Shown: positions 11,474 through 25,230, numbered from the stretch's first letter. The stretch is DNA of 64,000 nt from Sordariomycetes sp. S80-01Y (GCA_037042185.1 JAXQJY010000028.1:310001-374000), one strand, 5' to 3'. The notes: a model not told the origin generated them from the sequence alone. Numbers and translations: made by a program.

Positions 11474-13888
11474 GCCATCAAACTGAAGAGCCTCTCCGTA
11501 CAGGAGAGCCTGAGGAATCACGGCAGATGGGCTTCATGGATGAGAGATTATGTGGAAGCCTTCACGCCCTGGCGGGGATCTGTCAATTTGCTCCACGGAA
11601 TCAGCACTGGCGACTTGCTTTCACGACCCGTCGCTCTTAATGGGGCGTAGCGCACAACGAGGAGAAGGCATTTTCAGGAGACGGTGTGTTATGATTGTTT
11701 TTTTTGCGGATTTGATCTGACAGTCTGGAATGATGCATACCATATATTCCCCCGACAGTTTGGCGTTGGATGGAGCTATACATTGCTTGCTTGCAGAGGT
11801 TGGACCACGACCATATTCACGTTCAGGTACATGCAGGCATTTCATATAAAGTCAGACAGTGGAGGATACGCGACTTAGAATTAACTATTACCCTTCTCTA
11901 TGGGAAGCGACGAGACACCCAAGAGAACATTTTCGGAAGCGCTTGCGCAAAAGGGGTGACTGCTGCTAGGATATTCGTAGGCGAGAAACAAGAAACGAAG
12001 GTTGTGTTGCCATTTCCGAGAATAAACCAATTCAGACCTGGGGGTCGTTTCAGGATGGGCGTCAGGGGTAAGGGCTGTCACAGATGGTCATCCCCTTGAT
12101 GAAACCGTGCCATTGATTGGCAGATTTTAGACGCGCGAAGAAGGAATCAAGGACGGTGACCATCATCCACAAATGGCCAAATGCTTCAGTTTGGATACAT
12201 GCTACTACTACTAGTACTCTGGTACTACCAGTGGTGATCAATGTGGGTTGTCTTGATGGTTACGGACTTGGGCTCCGTCCTTCCCGATGGGACGTCTCGT
12301 GAGGGATTGCGAGTACACAAGTGCGGAGCAGGACGGGGTTGGGTTGCGAGCTTTTGAGCATTTCTTTTGGGCCGATGGAAGATTAGTTGGCGAACTCTGT
12401 CGATTCTCAAGTTAAGTGATATGATAGGCGACACCGCACGAGGAAACTTGTAACGGAGAGCAAGGCTCCCAAGACTCTGGTGTGGGCGAGTGAAAGGGGT
12501 CGTTGGGGTTGGGCCTCCTTTTTCCCCAGACACGCAGCCACTGGCACCATGCCACCGTGTTTCTGGACATGTTTACCTATGCCAATTCTCGCTCGCCCGC
12601 TCAGCCAGATACTCCAGATGCTGCAGTAAAGAGCCCCTCTCAAGATACTCGTTCTGGAAACGTCCCATCTGTAGTCACCCATAAAAGGAAGCGAGCAAGG
12701 GGCTCGTTGTCGTCGAGCGATGAGAGCACCTGGAGTGAAAAACCTGGTCCCGGGGGCCCCCACCGGACGGCCAGTGCCCTGCGGGCCACGGTTCCAGTGC
12801 ACCCGATCGCGACGAGGCCACTGACCTGTCGCACCAGTGCGGTGCTAACAGAAATACATCTTGGAGCGCGGCGTTCAACGCCGGAGACAGGTAGAGCTGC
12901 TAAACCCCTGACCCCTTAGCGCACGTCGCCCTGCATCTCACGCAGGAGGCGGCAGCGCTGTTGGAGCTCTCCAGCTCCTCAGGCCTGAGTCGAGAGGTCC
13001 AACTTCCAGGTTCCAAGCCGAGTTCTTCTGCTGGCATCCGTACACGACGCACCTCGACGTCCCGTTCAGCAACCTCCTCACCCTCTCCTCCTCCCCGCCC
13101 TTTCGTACCGTCTCCTTCTCCAGGCCAGACACATTTCTCATTGGGGGATGAGGCCTGTATATTGATTGATGACTACCTTTACTTTTCTTTGAACTGTGCT
13201 TGCGCCCTCTCCTTCGCCGTCGCCTACGTTCCTTTGCAAGCCCGCGCGAGCCTCTGGCCGTTCCGTCGATCTCGAAAACGGTCCGCCTACCACCCACACT
13301 GTCCTCTTTACCGCCGACGGTCCGTCGCCTGAGCTCGAGGCCAACTCCAGCTCACCTCGACTTCACGAATACATTATTACGTCGGGGTGCATGGGAAAGA
13401 CAAGCCCGGCCCGCCGAATCGAAAAGCAAGCCCGCGCCCCAGAAAACCGTTGACCAACGTCACCGGCAACCTCGACACCAAGGGCACGAACGAGGAAAGG
13501 CTTCGCCACGCCGCAAACTCATTTGAGGCTGCTGCGCAATCACAAATCGTTGGATTGCGACACCACGCTCGACGACTTGTCCGAGCCGAAGGTTACAATT
13601 CGCACAACCAGACTTCTGGTCGTGATCCTAGGATATCTGCATCCGACGCAAGTCAGTCTCGTCGCCCTCGAACGCTACATCACCCGGCCCTAGCTTCTTT
13701 GAACTCTAGGCTGTACACGCTTGAAGCGCAGCAGTCTCGAAGTCCCTCGAATCGTGGGTGAGATCAGCTTCAGCAATACCCCAACCGCCCCTCGTGGCCC
13801 TTCATTCGACAGCATATAAAATACAAATCTAGAAGCTGATCGGGAGACGCACTTTGGCTGTCTCTGGCGATCTCACTGGTAATTGGTA
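11474..13888. other. CLA4 3' region and long PUF-gene leader
   Basis: No confident gene. The first several hundred bases are AT-richer 3' flank. From about 12940 to 13880 the + strand is pyrimidine-rich, consistent with a long promoter/5' UTR of the downstream RNA-binding protein gene. One frame at 12569-12919 has protein-like composition and is listed separately with low confidence. Confidence 0.5.
12569..12919 (+). CDS. Possible small ORF, unknown
   Basis: A frame of about 116 codons starting at ATG 12569. The first half reads like disordered nuclear protein (Ser/Pro-rich, a basic KRKRAR stretch followed by SLSSSDES), while the second half looks like chance translation. I do not recognise a family, and no splice partner is evident. 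It may be an upstream exon relic, an orphan gene or noise; I lean to noise. Confidence 0.15.
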   Translation: MFTYANSRSPAQPDTPDAAVKSPSQDTRSGNVPSVVTHKRKRARGSLSSSDESTWSEKPGPGGPHRTASALRATVPVHPIATRPLTCRTSAVLTEIHLGARRSTPETGRAAKPLTP

Positions 13889-16800
13889 ATGTCAAGTACA
13901 CGATCCGGAGACTTTCAGCTAGGTGGTGGCTACTCCTCGCACCCACCTAGCCAGCCTCGCTCGACCTCCCCGTCTGCGAACAACTCCCCCATCGAACCTC
14001 CGGGACCTGGCTCTTCTTCAAGGCCGCCCTTTGGTCTGGTCGGGGGTCTCTCTTCTTCTAGCATGTTGTCTGGAACTCCTCGGTCGGGAGCTGGCTCCCC
14101 TTCGCATGATCTTACGGGTTCTGGAAGTGGTGGCTCTAGCAGGCTCTTCGCATCCAAGCGGTAAGTTCCCCCCTGGTGCAAAGCATCACAATGCCACGAC
14201 AAACTCTAAGAGACGGAGCAACTTTGCTGACGGTGCCACGAACTCAGTGCCAGGGAAATTCAAGCTCAAGAAGGGGTCCCAGGACTACCTTTAAATCCAT
14301 GGGGCGGTCCTCCCACCAGCGGGAATTCTACGCCTCTCCGCGAAAATATTCCAGAGTCTCCCACAGACGGCTTCCCCGACTTTGGTCATCTACCGACGCC
14401 CGAAACCATCACGCAACCTCGACGAGCTCGAGCTGGAACTGTTCCTTCTCGATTTCCACCTGGTCTAGGTGCCGGCAACTTGCCCGTCCCTGGCTACGGA
14501 CCGAACTCTGCACGGCACACCCCCTCCCAGAGCCCCTTCAACAAGTCGCCTTCCCCTGGCTTGGAAGCGACTGAGTCCCAGCCCCAGACACAATCATCTC
14601 TTCTTTCACGGCTTCGCGCTGGGTCTATGCCACAGAGAAGCCAATTCTCCTCGAACCTACCTGGATCGAGCTCTCCATTCGGCCCCTCGATCTTCTCTAG
14701 CTGGAATCCATCGCACGTCGGTCGCGAACGAGGATCGACCCTCGCAAGCATCGCCAGCGTTCCATCAAACGGGCCGAGCTCCCCGTCGCAGTCCGGGTTT
14801 TCGAGGGAAGGCGGGAACGAATCGGATGTTCATATGAGAACGTTGGACTACCTTGGCCTTGCCGAAACACCCCAGCCCGCGTACGCAACCATGGGCTCTA
14901 ACGCCAAATCCTATGTCCCTTCCATGGCTTTCCGCAACAAGGTCAACCGCATCCGATCGTACTCGGTAAACAACAAGGATATTCACGCAGACGAGTATCC
15001 CGAAGACGACTACGAAACTGATGGGTATCAGTCTGGAAGCCAAGGGTTGTCCCACCTTCCTCAGCACCTCCAACGTACCATCGCAGAGACAGAAGAGGCC
15101 ATTCGACTTCACAATGCCAATGTGAAAGCCGTTGCCGAGTACTCAAACTCAGCCCGCAGAAGGGCTCAGACCGCAGGCGTCCTCGATGTCCCTCCTGAGC
15201 GCTTGGTCAACTCGTTCTTCGCGAACGATATCCCTCAGCCAAATCCAGCGGCGCTCAACCGCGGCCTTGAGGACCAACATGACCTAACACAATCCATGGC
15301 CAGCATGGGTCTCGGCCGCTCTAACAGCCGCAGCCTCCTTGCCGTCGATGAACAAGTCATGGAGGGTCCGACCAATGCGCTCTGGCTGGGTAACATTCCC
15401 ACCTCTACTACAACGTCCACTCTGGAGGAAATGTTCAAGTCGCACGGCGCTATCAAATCCGTCCGCGTTCTAACACACAAAAATTGTGGGTTTGTAAACT
15501 TTTACAAGACCGAAAGTGCCATCTCAGCCAAGGCAAACATGAACGGCAAGGAGATCTTCCCCGGTGCCAGCCCCATCCGCATCAACTTTGCTAAGCCTCC
15601 TTCTGAGGCCACTACCCCTGGTCACGATGGTGCTTACATGTCACCCAGCCCTGAGCCCTTTGGCTCTCAGAAGCAGGACAGCAACCAGGGCCCCTCGACG
15701 CTGGGTGTTGCGCCGGGCAGCGCTGTGAATATTCCGAGCAACGCCGCTGCCCAGACAGCACCTCCATTAGAAGACATTGTCGGCGATATTATGGGCATAG
15801 TCGTCCAGTTCGGCGCCACTGAGCAGGAACTCGAGGTGATTTCGCAGAGCCTTCAAAATGCCGTCTCCTTTGACGCACACAACGACGAGATCCCTTCGCT
15901 TCCCGAACCGTCGCAGACACGCACGTACGATGCCCCCAAGCTCCGCGACCTGCGCAAACGCATCGACAATGGTAGTCTTCCTGTCAGCGAGATCGAGGAT
16001 GCCGCGATGAACATGTTGCCAGAGATCGCAGAGCTTGCCTCCGATTATCTCGGCAACACTGTTGTCCAGAAGCTGTTTGACCACTGCTCTGAGGAGATGA
16101 GGGATGCCATGTTGGCCGAGATAGCCCCTCACTTGCCCGAGATTGGCTGCCACAAGAATGGAACCTGGGCTGCTCAGAAGATCATTGATGTCTGCCGCAC
16201 CCCGAACCAAATGGCTACCATCGTACAACATCTTCACCCGTACACCGCGCCTTTATTCTACGACCAGTTCGGCAACTACGTCGTCCAGGGTTGTCTGAAG
16301 TTCGGGGCCCCTAACACCAACTTCATCTTTGAGACCATGATGTCAAAGATGACCCAGCTTTCGTCGGCTCGCTACGGTGCTCGTGCCATGCGCGCTTGTC
16401 TGGAGAGTCACATGGCTTCCAAGGATCAGCAACGCATGCTTGCCGCCCAGATTGCTGTCCACAGCGTTCATCTTGCCCCCGACCAGAACGGCGCCCTGTT
16501 GCTTACGTGGTACCTGGACACTTGCACACTTCCCAACCGCAGGATCGTGCTCGCTCCGCGCTTGATCCCTCAACTGGTTCAGCTCTGCACACACAAGCTT
16601 GCTTACCTTACTGTGCTCAAGGTCATCAACCAGAAGGTCGAGCCCGATGCCCGTGATATGGTGCTCAATGCGCTGTTCTTCTCTCCCGAAAACCAAGTAC
16701 TCGAGCCCATCCTGCGCGACTCGAACTACGGTGCAACCCTCATTTTCAAGGTCGTCACGATGCCCTTCTTCGACGAAAATATCCGTACCCAAGTTGTGGA

Positions 16801-17440
16801 GAATGTGAAGAATGTGCTTATCAAAATCAAGGCTGTGGCTAGCCAAGGCTACAAGCGTCTCATGGACGAGGTCGGTCTTTCAACTCGCAACGGCGGCCCA
16901 TCAAGCCGTGACTCGTCCACTCATCCAGACCAACGTGGGCGTCCTGGCTCGCGACATGCCAACGGCAATGCCCCCCAGGCATCGCATGGGAACAACCGCC
17001 AGGTTTATGGCCAGCAGCAGGGCTATGACCTATCTGACCCCAGCATTGGGAACTACCAAGCATACGGCATGTACAACGGTACGAACGGTGCTATGACGCC
17101 TCCTATGGCCATGCAGCAGATGGCCTACCAACAACCCATTATGGGTCGAGGCGGCCCTCCTGTCAACTACGGCTACAGCATGCCCGGGGCCTACGGGGCC
17201 TACGGCAACAACATGCCCCCCAGCGCCAGCCCTGTTCCCCAAGCAGCGACAATGCAGATGCCGGGCAACGGTGGATATGCACCCCAAGGTTTCGGCGCCC
17301 CGCCCATGAACTATGGCTACGGCCAAAACAACATGGGCGGCGGCATGCCTAACATGAACTACGGGCCGCAGGGCGGCCGGGGAAACAGGCGCAACCACGT
17401 TAGTCACTGGAATGGCCCCAATGTTGAGATCTCCAATTAA
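13889..17440 (+). CDS. RRM plus Pumilio-repeat RNA-binding protein (Jsn1/Puf1-Puf2 type)
   Basis: A post-transcriptional regulator binding mRNA 3' UTRs. Yeast relatives Jsn1/Puf1 and Puf2 share this RRM-then-PUF architecture and act on membrane-protein and mitochondria-linked transcripts. Exons are 13889-14160 and 14248-17440, giving 1154 aa; the intron join makes ...LFASKRAREIQAQ. The N-terminal 460 residues are Ser/Pro-rich and disordered. The RRM is about residues 465-545, with RNP2 LWLGNI and RNP1 KNCGFVNF. PUF repeats occupy about 670-960 (for example LGNTVVQKLFDHCS, KNGTWAAQKIIDVC, FGNYVVQGCLKFG). The C-terminal tail is Gln/Gly/Met/Tyr-rich (NYGYSMPGAYGAYG), prion-like, a composition common in granule proteins. 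The classic eight-repeat core seems degenerate, as in the Jsn1 group. Start: the first ATG in frame, though more upstream exons cannot be excluded. Confidence 0.9.
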
Positions 17441-19206
17441 CAGCCTGGCAGAATTAAAGCATCTTTAGAGCCACGATAGCGTGGCATTGCTTCTACGGCC
17501 GAGAGATCATTCACGGCATGATTCCAGGCAGTGCTTACGTCCAACCTCGGGCACGACGACCTTGCCAGATATCCGATTTACAAGACACATCTTACTTCCC
17601 CTTTCCATAGCTTACTTGACCTAATTCCTTGCTTCTCCAACGCTACGCAGTCCCGCGCTGGGTAGTGCCGAAGCAAGGGACACGGCCCCAAGCTTGTTTA
17701 ACCACTGCTTCTCTAGAAGTCTCGACAAGTCATACCATCTGGCCCCCAGCCCGGCCTTCTACGATTGAATGACCTGTTTTTCCACAATTTCGGCCGCGAC
17801 GCCCGCGGTCTCTGGTATTTCTCTATTCGGGTCGCCAACCTTTGCGGCTGGTGTTGGCTGCCTTGCCAGAGTATCCCGCCGTTCCTTTGCTGAGATGCTA
17901 GTACGGCCACTCGGTTGCACTTATTCGAGAAACCCCCTTTTTTATTTCGGCAGTGATCCGAGTAGAGTTTGGAGGCGTGCCTCGCTGGCTCTACGACTGC
18001 ATTTTAGATGGACCAGATGGATGGATGTGTTTAGAGCAACGAGCGATGGCTTGGGGAGAGATCGGGGATGGTATCGGAGGGGGAGGAAAGGTGAAAGTGA
18101 AGCTACGAATGGATTCCCCAGTGGAGTCCAGAAAGGCTTGGTCTCCGCATGTTTTGAGTTGTATATTAGAACTAGGGTCATCGAAAAGCTTCCTCTTCGC
18201 ATCAATGATTCTCCCGTTCCCGCTGCGATGCCACCCCGCGACTCCCGGCAGCTGTCGTGATGATTTCAGCGCTCGTTGACGAATTCATCAGTTAGACCTC
18301 GCCAAGGGTGGCTATGTGGGGGTACGCTGAGGTAATGATCTGTTCACGGTCGAGCAGCGCGTGGACTTTTGAGAGGCAAGCGGAATCGGCTCGTGTTGAC
18401 GCCAGTCTGGGTTGGATTTGCGGCAAAACTACCTGAAGCACACGAACTCCTACAAGCGCCCTGATAAGGGCGAGGGGGGCCCGCTCCGCCTCTTCCGCGC
18501 GCTGCTGTGCCGTCTCCTTCTGGATATGATACAGTGAACCGTGGCAATCTCCCTCCTCTCTACTCCTCTCATTTCGCAAGCTAGGAGAATGACAAACGAG
18601 AGACGACCTGCCGTCCTGCCTCCCTTCTCAGCTCTGGGTCCGTGGCCCTGTCTTCGCCTGAATCTCACACCCCGGGGAAATTGTCCTGTCCTTCGCTGGT
18701 CGGTTGCGGTCCCTTCATATATGAGAAGGCCGCTTCGATGGTATTGTGTACGATGTGTTGTGTGTGACATAGCATTCACTTTGATTAGTGTTCGGAGAGT
18801 ATATTGGGGCAAAATACTGTGTTTGCCGTGTGGTGGGTGCGCGCGAAAAGCAGACGTTTGGTCGGGGTCTATGAAAGAAAGAGGTCGTAAAATCCTGATA
18901 ATGATGATGCCCCATCCTGAACGCCGTGGTTGAGAGAAAAACAGGTAATTGAGGAAGTGAGAGCTTGTGTCTCGGGGTCGCCGGCGAAGGCGGTTTGGTG
19001 AGAAGGCGACACATCTACTAGTCGAGTGTCCGCTGGTCGTTGGGTGACAGTCATCGTGCGAAGACAGAGTCAGATTTGTTGGACACAATCTCGCCTCGTG
19101 GGATAAGGTCACCGCTTTTGCTGGTATCTTCTTCATCGCTTGGTAAGAGCATACGGGCCACGCCAGGCGCTTGGCTTCCCTCAGCGAGAACCCCAGACTT
19201 GCTGCT
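17441..19206. other. Convergent 3' flanks of the PUF gene and RCO1
   Basis: No gene supported. The neighbours point toward each other, so both 3' UTRs lie here. A 262-codon minus-strand frame (18450-19238) overlaps the RCO1 end, has no recognisable motif, and is treated as chance. Confidence 0.5.
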
Positions 19207-22200
19207 CTATTCGAAGTCCATGGCGCCCTCGTGACCAATAGTCGATGGTGGCGTTGGCTCGGTCACCAGGGGTTCCGTGTCCATCTTGTCAGCGGGATCT
19301 GTCTTCTCCTGAGTGGTAGGAGCAGGCTCCTCAGCGTCATGCTCTGACGAGGGGTCGGATTTGGCCTTTAGCAGCTCCCGAATGCGTCCACCCATGATGT
19401 CGACCTGCTCGAGAAGAGCCGTAAGGCTAACCCTGTCTTGCGTGCTCAGCGCATCTCGGGCGATGTTGCTAGCATCACCCCGAGCAATCAAAGAGATCAT
19501 GTCTGGAGGTGCTGAGGCGAGAAGAGCCGAGACAAGCTGGTCCAGTGCCGAGGGCGGAGACTGTCTGAGGCTGGCAAGCACAAGAGAAGCTTGCATCTCC
19601 TCCACATTCCGCTCCCCGCTGGACCAGCCAGTTGTGCCGTGGGCGACGTCTTCCACAGGCGGCGTGAGATAAGGTTCTTCGCGGCTCAAGCTTTCCTTAG
19701 ACGGAGCAAAACCGGCGCCTTGCTTGCGCAGCTGCTCGATGAAGTCCAAGCGAACGCCCTTGGCAGACAATTTATAGGTCCGGCCGAAGGAGGTCATGTC
19801 TCGCCAGCCGGAGTTATCGGCATCATCTTCAGGCTCAGACCCCCAGTCTAGCTCGATGTGGCCGTTGTTCTTGAGTCCACGGCTGATTGCCGGAGTGATG
19901 ACCTGTGCTCCCTTGATCTTGCGGTAGCGATGAGCCGGCGCAAGCGGCGGCTTCTCCTGCAGCAGGTCGTCGGCGTGCGCTGGGCACTTCCATGTCTTGG
20001 TAGGCGGAGGGACAGCTAAAGGAGGGTCCAAGCAGTCGATATGCCAATACAAAGGGCAGACGCTGCACGAGATTATCGGGCGACCGTCGGTTGCCGCCTT
20101 TTGACAGTGGTGGCAAAGGACGGCCTCCCCGTCGTCCCGCTGCTTATAGAAGTCTACGTTGTCCTCGTAGCCGTTCTTAGTACGCCTGCAGTGATGCCAT
20201 CAGTGAGTGCTCGACGGGGTGTGGGCATGGTAGCGGTCTTGGGATCCATGCTTACCTGGTGGTGGCCTTCGTGGCGCTGATGTCCTCGTAATCACCGTCA
20301 ACCCCGGCCTTGACGCCTTCGAAGCGGTTCTGCAAACGCTTGGGGAGACTGAAAGCTCGAGGAATGCTCTGCTCGAGCCGGTTCAAGGGACCACCAAAGA
20401 CGCCCTTGTGGACGGGAACGCGAGACGGCCATCGCTTGACGATGCACTCATTACAGTACCAATCCTCTGGCAAGTCCGAGGCCTGCGACTGAATCATGTC
20501 GACGCACTCGAAGTGGAACGACCGGGGGCAGCCGTCACAGCAGACGACATCGCCAGAGTTTCCACACGCAGAGCAGTACTCATCGTTATCAGCCTGGGGG
20601 TGGCGAGTTAGCATCCGTTTTTCCGACACGACATGTGGCAGCTTAGTGGCATGGCGTGGTTGGGCGAAGGCGATGGCGAGGGCGAGGGCGAACCGGGATC
20701 CCGATCAGGGTGATGCGCCAATTTCATCACGCGCCGAAACGTGTGTGTGGGAGCGACGCCAATGCCACCGCAGAGCCCTTATGCACGCGATCCATCGAGC
20801 CATGCGCCGAACCACGGCCATCATCAAACCAAGACCCAAGAGGCAACGCAACGAGGCTGAGGGGAAGGGAACTATGACAGTGGACTTACCTGATCCCTAT
20901 TGGGGCCGTTGAAGACAAACGATTGCGCGTCGCCCATGGTGCGAGGAACGCCAGCGGCCGTTCCGCCCTTCTTCTTAACCGGCCTGCATCGCGACTTGAT
21001 TAGCATCTTGTAGCATCAGAATGAAGAAAGAAGTAGATGTTGTGGCGATGAGGCCGTGCTGAGTTGGTGCTGATAAGCATTTGACGGCTCCATCGTCAGG
21101 TCGCGGTGAATCACCCTCGTCCGTGGAGACGCAGCCGACGGCGCGGCCATCATGGCGTAGAGAAAGACAAAAGAAATTGAAGAAAGGTGACTTACGATGA
21201 CTTGATGCGCAGGCCGGTCTTCTGCTTCTTTGCCGGCCTGAAGTTGGTAGGCGTCACAGCACGTGAGCCCGCAATAGAGCTGGGCCCGTCGCCTTGGAAG
21301 GAGAAAGCCCCTGGGGATTCGAAGCGCTCAACCTCGTCCGTCGCCTTTTTGTTGGCAGAGCGAGTAGCTCGCGTGCTCGCCGAGGGTAGGACGGATTGAC
21401 GCGTCTTCCTCGTCGACCTCATTGGCGTCATCTCGCGCCCGTCGCCCTCATCGCGCACCGAACTCTCCAAGGCCTGGAACCCGTTGGTGACGTCCTTTGC
21501 GCCTCGTCGTCGATCCCAAACCTCACTGATCTCGGCGGAAAGCGCTTCGGACCGGGCTGGTGTTCCCTTGCTAGCTGCAGCAGCCGCCTTTTCCTTGGCG
21601 GAAAGATGCTGCTCGGCAGCGGCGGTGACTCTGCCGGGCATGGCTCCGGAAGTCTTGAAGCTGGTGGAAGGTGGCAGTTCATGGGCGGGAGAAAGTGAGG
21701 TTGTGGGTGACTCTGAGTTTGATGCAAATGCGTTGGACACCAGCTGGTGCTGCTGTTGCGGCTTGGTTGATTTGCGGCGCGTCTTCATTGGCCGGGTTCC
21801 AGACTGCGACGGGGATTGGGGTCCAGCAGCTGCTGCCGCCTTGGCCCTTGCTTTTGTCGCCGCGGCTCTGCTGCCTTCCCCTCGAAACGATGGCTGCTCG
21901 ATGTCGTGAAGCCCGGCTGGAGGTACTAATTCGCTGGTTTCTGGCAGCTCGGGCGATGAGAGTCCGCCGATTGACGACAAGGAGGATGCGCTCGACCCCG
22001 AGTGCCGGCGTGCCCGCTTGCGTGACCCTGGCGTCCTCGCTCCATTTGCCACAGGCGCCGAACTTGATTTCCGAGGAGTCTTCTCCTGGCTTTTGTGTGA
22101 GATCTTCAGCTTCTTTTGCGCTCGCCCCTCGCCCTCTTCTTGCAGCGGCGCCTGCTGCGGCGCCGGCTCGGCCTGCTGAACTTGCGGGAACTGCTGAACC

Positions 22201-23414
22201 GGCTGAGGCTGCTGACCCATGGATGCCGGCGCAGTAGCGAGGTTACGGTAGAGAAACCGAGCGTAAGGTGCAGGTCGGGCAAGACGGTGATCCGAGGGGT
22301 CCATGTCCGGATCAAAATACTCTCGCCCTGTACCTCCCTTCCTGCCTTCGCGTTTCTTCTCCTTGAGCAGTTTGGCAAACTCCGCCATCGTCGATGCATC
22401 TGCCGTCTGACTGAAAACTCTTTCCACCATCTCCACGAAGCCCGTGTCGCCAGCTTTCGTGTCGTAGAGCGTCCTCAGCGCATAAGCCGTTGGGAAGCGA
22501 TTGTGAGTAATGGCTTCATCAACAGCAGCCTCTACCACCATCTCGGCATACCCAGCTCCCTGAAGCTGATAGTCGGGAGCGGTGCGTGTCGCTGGCGCTG
22601 GCGTCGGTTGAGATGTCTGAACATTGAAAGGCTGCTGTACAACCTGGGGCTGAGACGCGCGGGGGGTCTCGGGTCGTGTTTGCTTGATGGGCGAAGGCTT
22701 TTCGGCTGGCGGCAAGGAGCTGCGGCGCATGGTGGAAGGTGGCCGGCCTCTCTTAGGAGGTGCGGGTTTAGGCATAGACCTCCGCCTGTTTGCTTCCCTT
22801 GGATCGAAATCCGCGTCCTCCTCGGCGTCCTCGTGCCCCGACAAAGCCTTGCGAGCGGCTGTGCGGTTAGGTGCAGAGGCAGGAAAGTTGTGGGAAGGGG
22901 AGTTCGGGAAAAGGTGAGGCTCAGGAGTGGATAGGTTGGTCGATTCAACTGCAGCAGCTGTTGGCAAAGGATGAGCATTGGTAGGGCCGGCAGAGCGCCC
23001 GGCGCTGCCGACATCAGGTGTCCTAGGGGCTGGAGACGCGGCATGCTGCGGCGAGGCGGCTGCAGAGTCTCTCGTTTGCCTTAAGATAATCCGAGTCTTA
23101 TGGCCGTTCTCTCCGTTCTTCCTCGGGCCCTTGGGCAGCTCTCCCAGGGCAGCCATCCCACCGAGCACTCCAGCCTTTGCAAACCCAGCCTGCTCCGAGC
23201 TTGCCTTGTTCTCGACCGACGGTTCCAGCCATGCCCTGATCGATTGCTGCTTATTTGCCATGACAGCCTGGTTGTTGTCCATCCGCCTCTCGTCCTCGAC
23301 GTCGCCGGCACTGTGCCCGTTCATCCTTCCATCCTGCTGGGCGGTGGGCGGTTGTTGTTGCTGCGCCGGGCTCGAATAGCGCGACCGCGTCGCTCTGGCC
23401 CCCGAGGTAGACAT
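19207..23414 (-). CDS. RCO1: Rpd3S deacetylase subunit with two PHD fingers (Rco1-like)
   Basis: Rco1 is the scaffold of the small Rpd3S histone-deacetylase complex, which reads H3K36-methylated nucleosomes behind RNA polymerase II and suppresses cryptic transcription. On the minus strand the exons are 23414-21196, 20983-20890, 20593-20256 and 20185-19207, giving 1209 aa. PHD finger 1 starts about residue 775 (YCSACGNSGDVVCCDGC, FHFECVD, WYCNEC). PHD finger 2 is about 905-955 (CHHCQKAATDG, ISCSVCPLYWHIDCLD). A conserved segment WGSEPEDDADN and FIEQLRKQG follows, then a helical region and an acidic tail. The N-terminal 750 residues are disordered, Ser/Pro/Ala/Gln-rich, with MSTSGARATRSRY at the start. 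The frame is open for 180 codons upstream of 23414, but 23414 is the first ATG in it. Introns of 212 and 296 nt are long for this window. Confidence 0.9.
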
Positions 23415-25230
23415 TCCAACAGCCGTTCGGTCGTGCGCGTACACAGATCGATCAAGATTCGTAGGTCCAAACAACGTCTGCCTTGCGTGGCGACCAAGAA
23501 CTCCCGCCCCCTTTGCCGACCTGTCCCAGCAAGCAGCACACACCTCTCTTCTCAAGGGGCCTGTCACGTCGCGAAAAGTCAGCAATGCGCGCGTGGAAAG
23601 GGGGGGTGAAAAAGGCGCCGACTTACGGGGCTGAAATTCTAGAGCATGAAATCCAGCAAAGAAGTCGCGTCCGGGCGATGCGACAGCGTGGAATGATTGA
23701 TTTGGTTGGGGAGACGGGTTGCCGACCGGAGAAGGGGAAGAAGGGGGAAGGGGGAAAAAGGAGAGTTTCGTGGCTCTGGCTTTGGGCCGGTGCAGGATCC
23801 GGAGGCTGCGGCAGCTTAGGCTGTGCACTGTCTGTTCAGTTGCTTCCGGTGCCAGCCTGAGGTCAAGGGGGGGCCGTGCCAGTGGCCCGACAGCGCCTGG
23901 ACTCGACTCCCCAGCGCACCCTCGGCAGGTTTTTAGCGGGTGCACCGCTGGCACGGCACTGTAGGGAGAACCCAGAGACCCGGGACTGCCATCATCACGA
24001 TGAGATGCATCCTTATCGCTGCTACAGTACAGTACCAGCTGGAGGACTCTTCATCTCCTGCGGCTTCGTATTGATGTTAACTTACTTTCTGCAGATGCGC
24101 CCTCACTGCTGCTCTTCCCAGGGGTTTGCCCTCCGTCGGAGCCCAGCAAACTTTCATCCCCATGACCCCTGGTCCACCCGATCGAGGTCCCCCCTTTAGT
24201 AAGTTTAGTCATGGAGGCGAGGCGAGGCAGCCAAGGTTTCTCGAGGAACCGTAATCGAGTCATCGATAGAGTCAACTACTTTTTTAACGTTTTCCTTTCC
24301 TCGACGGTGCTTTCGAGGGGCTCGCGCTTTTGCGACATTCGTAGATCCTCCAGTCGACTGCATGTTTTCCTGCCAGGCTGGTGCAGACCGTCCTTGGATT
24401 CAGGAGCTGTTTGACCGCCAACCCCTTTAACACGCCACGCAGGCAGCGGAACGTGACACGCATCATCCTCAACCCAACCCGTTAGGGGGAAGATCCAGAC
24501 CAAGAGAAAGCTCTTGTCTCTGTAAAGTCATGTGCCGGCCGATTTAGCTACATCGAACAGTCATCCAACTCCGTGGTCGAGGGAGAGAGACGAGACCCTC
24601 CTCCCGACTTTTCTGTCATCCTCCTGCCCGCCGCTGGTCAAATGCAGACTTGTCATCCAGTCCCGTCACAGCTCACCCCCCTACCCTGCCCGCCCCTCTC
24701 CATGTCTTCCATCCGAGGGCTCCATTCAGAAGGCCGCATCACGCCTGGCTCAGTCGTTCAAGAGCCCCGAATGCTCTTAACGACCGAGCAGTTCCCGTCA
24801 GTGGTGCTGTTTTCGTCAGGCGGCCCAACCACGCAAACACACGCTCCAGTCAACGAAAGGGGGGGTCACGTCACACGTCTCGTCGTCATCATCGTCCAGT
24901 GGGGCCTCAGTGGTCGGACTCGATGGTTTTGATTGCGTCGGGCATCTATATATCCTTTTGCGATCCTTAACAGACGTGCGCGACGAACTTGGTCTCGATG
25001 GCGCGCCTGTACCACTGCCTCTACAGTGAGAGACTCACTGCGATTCTAGTACAGCACAGCCGAGCGTTCGCTCCCTTGCAGGCGCAACAATCACCTCCTT
25101 AAATCTCCATGGACTGTGAAACTCAATGCCCCATTTGGTCGCCGTGATCAAGCTTGACAAAACATGGCTCAAGCCTCTTGACGGCCCTCACATATCGTCG
25201 CCCGTCGAGTCCAGACCCGCAACAGGTGAT
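23415..25230. other. RCO1 upstream region and 3' flank of the PA2G4-like gene
   Basis: Nothing supportable as a gene. Both flanking genes lie on the minus strand, so the left part is the RCO1 promoter and leader and the right part the 3' flank of the next gene. Open frames here are short and lack motifs. Confidence 0.5.

Noticed and set aside
18450-19238. 262-codon minus-strand frame after RCO1
   Set aside because: It overlaps the RCO1 stop, is rich in Arg/Ser/His without pattern, and lies in an expected 3' UTR.
23415-23954. N-terminal extension of RCO1 upstream of ATG 23414
   Set aside because: The frame is open for 180 codons but begins at GTG, has no ATG before 23414, and reads as untranslated leader.
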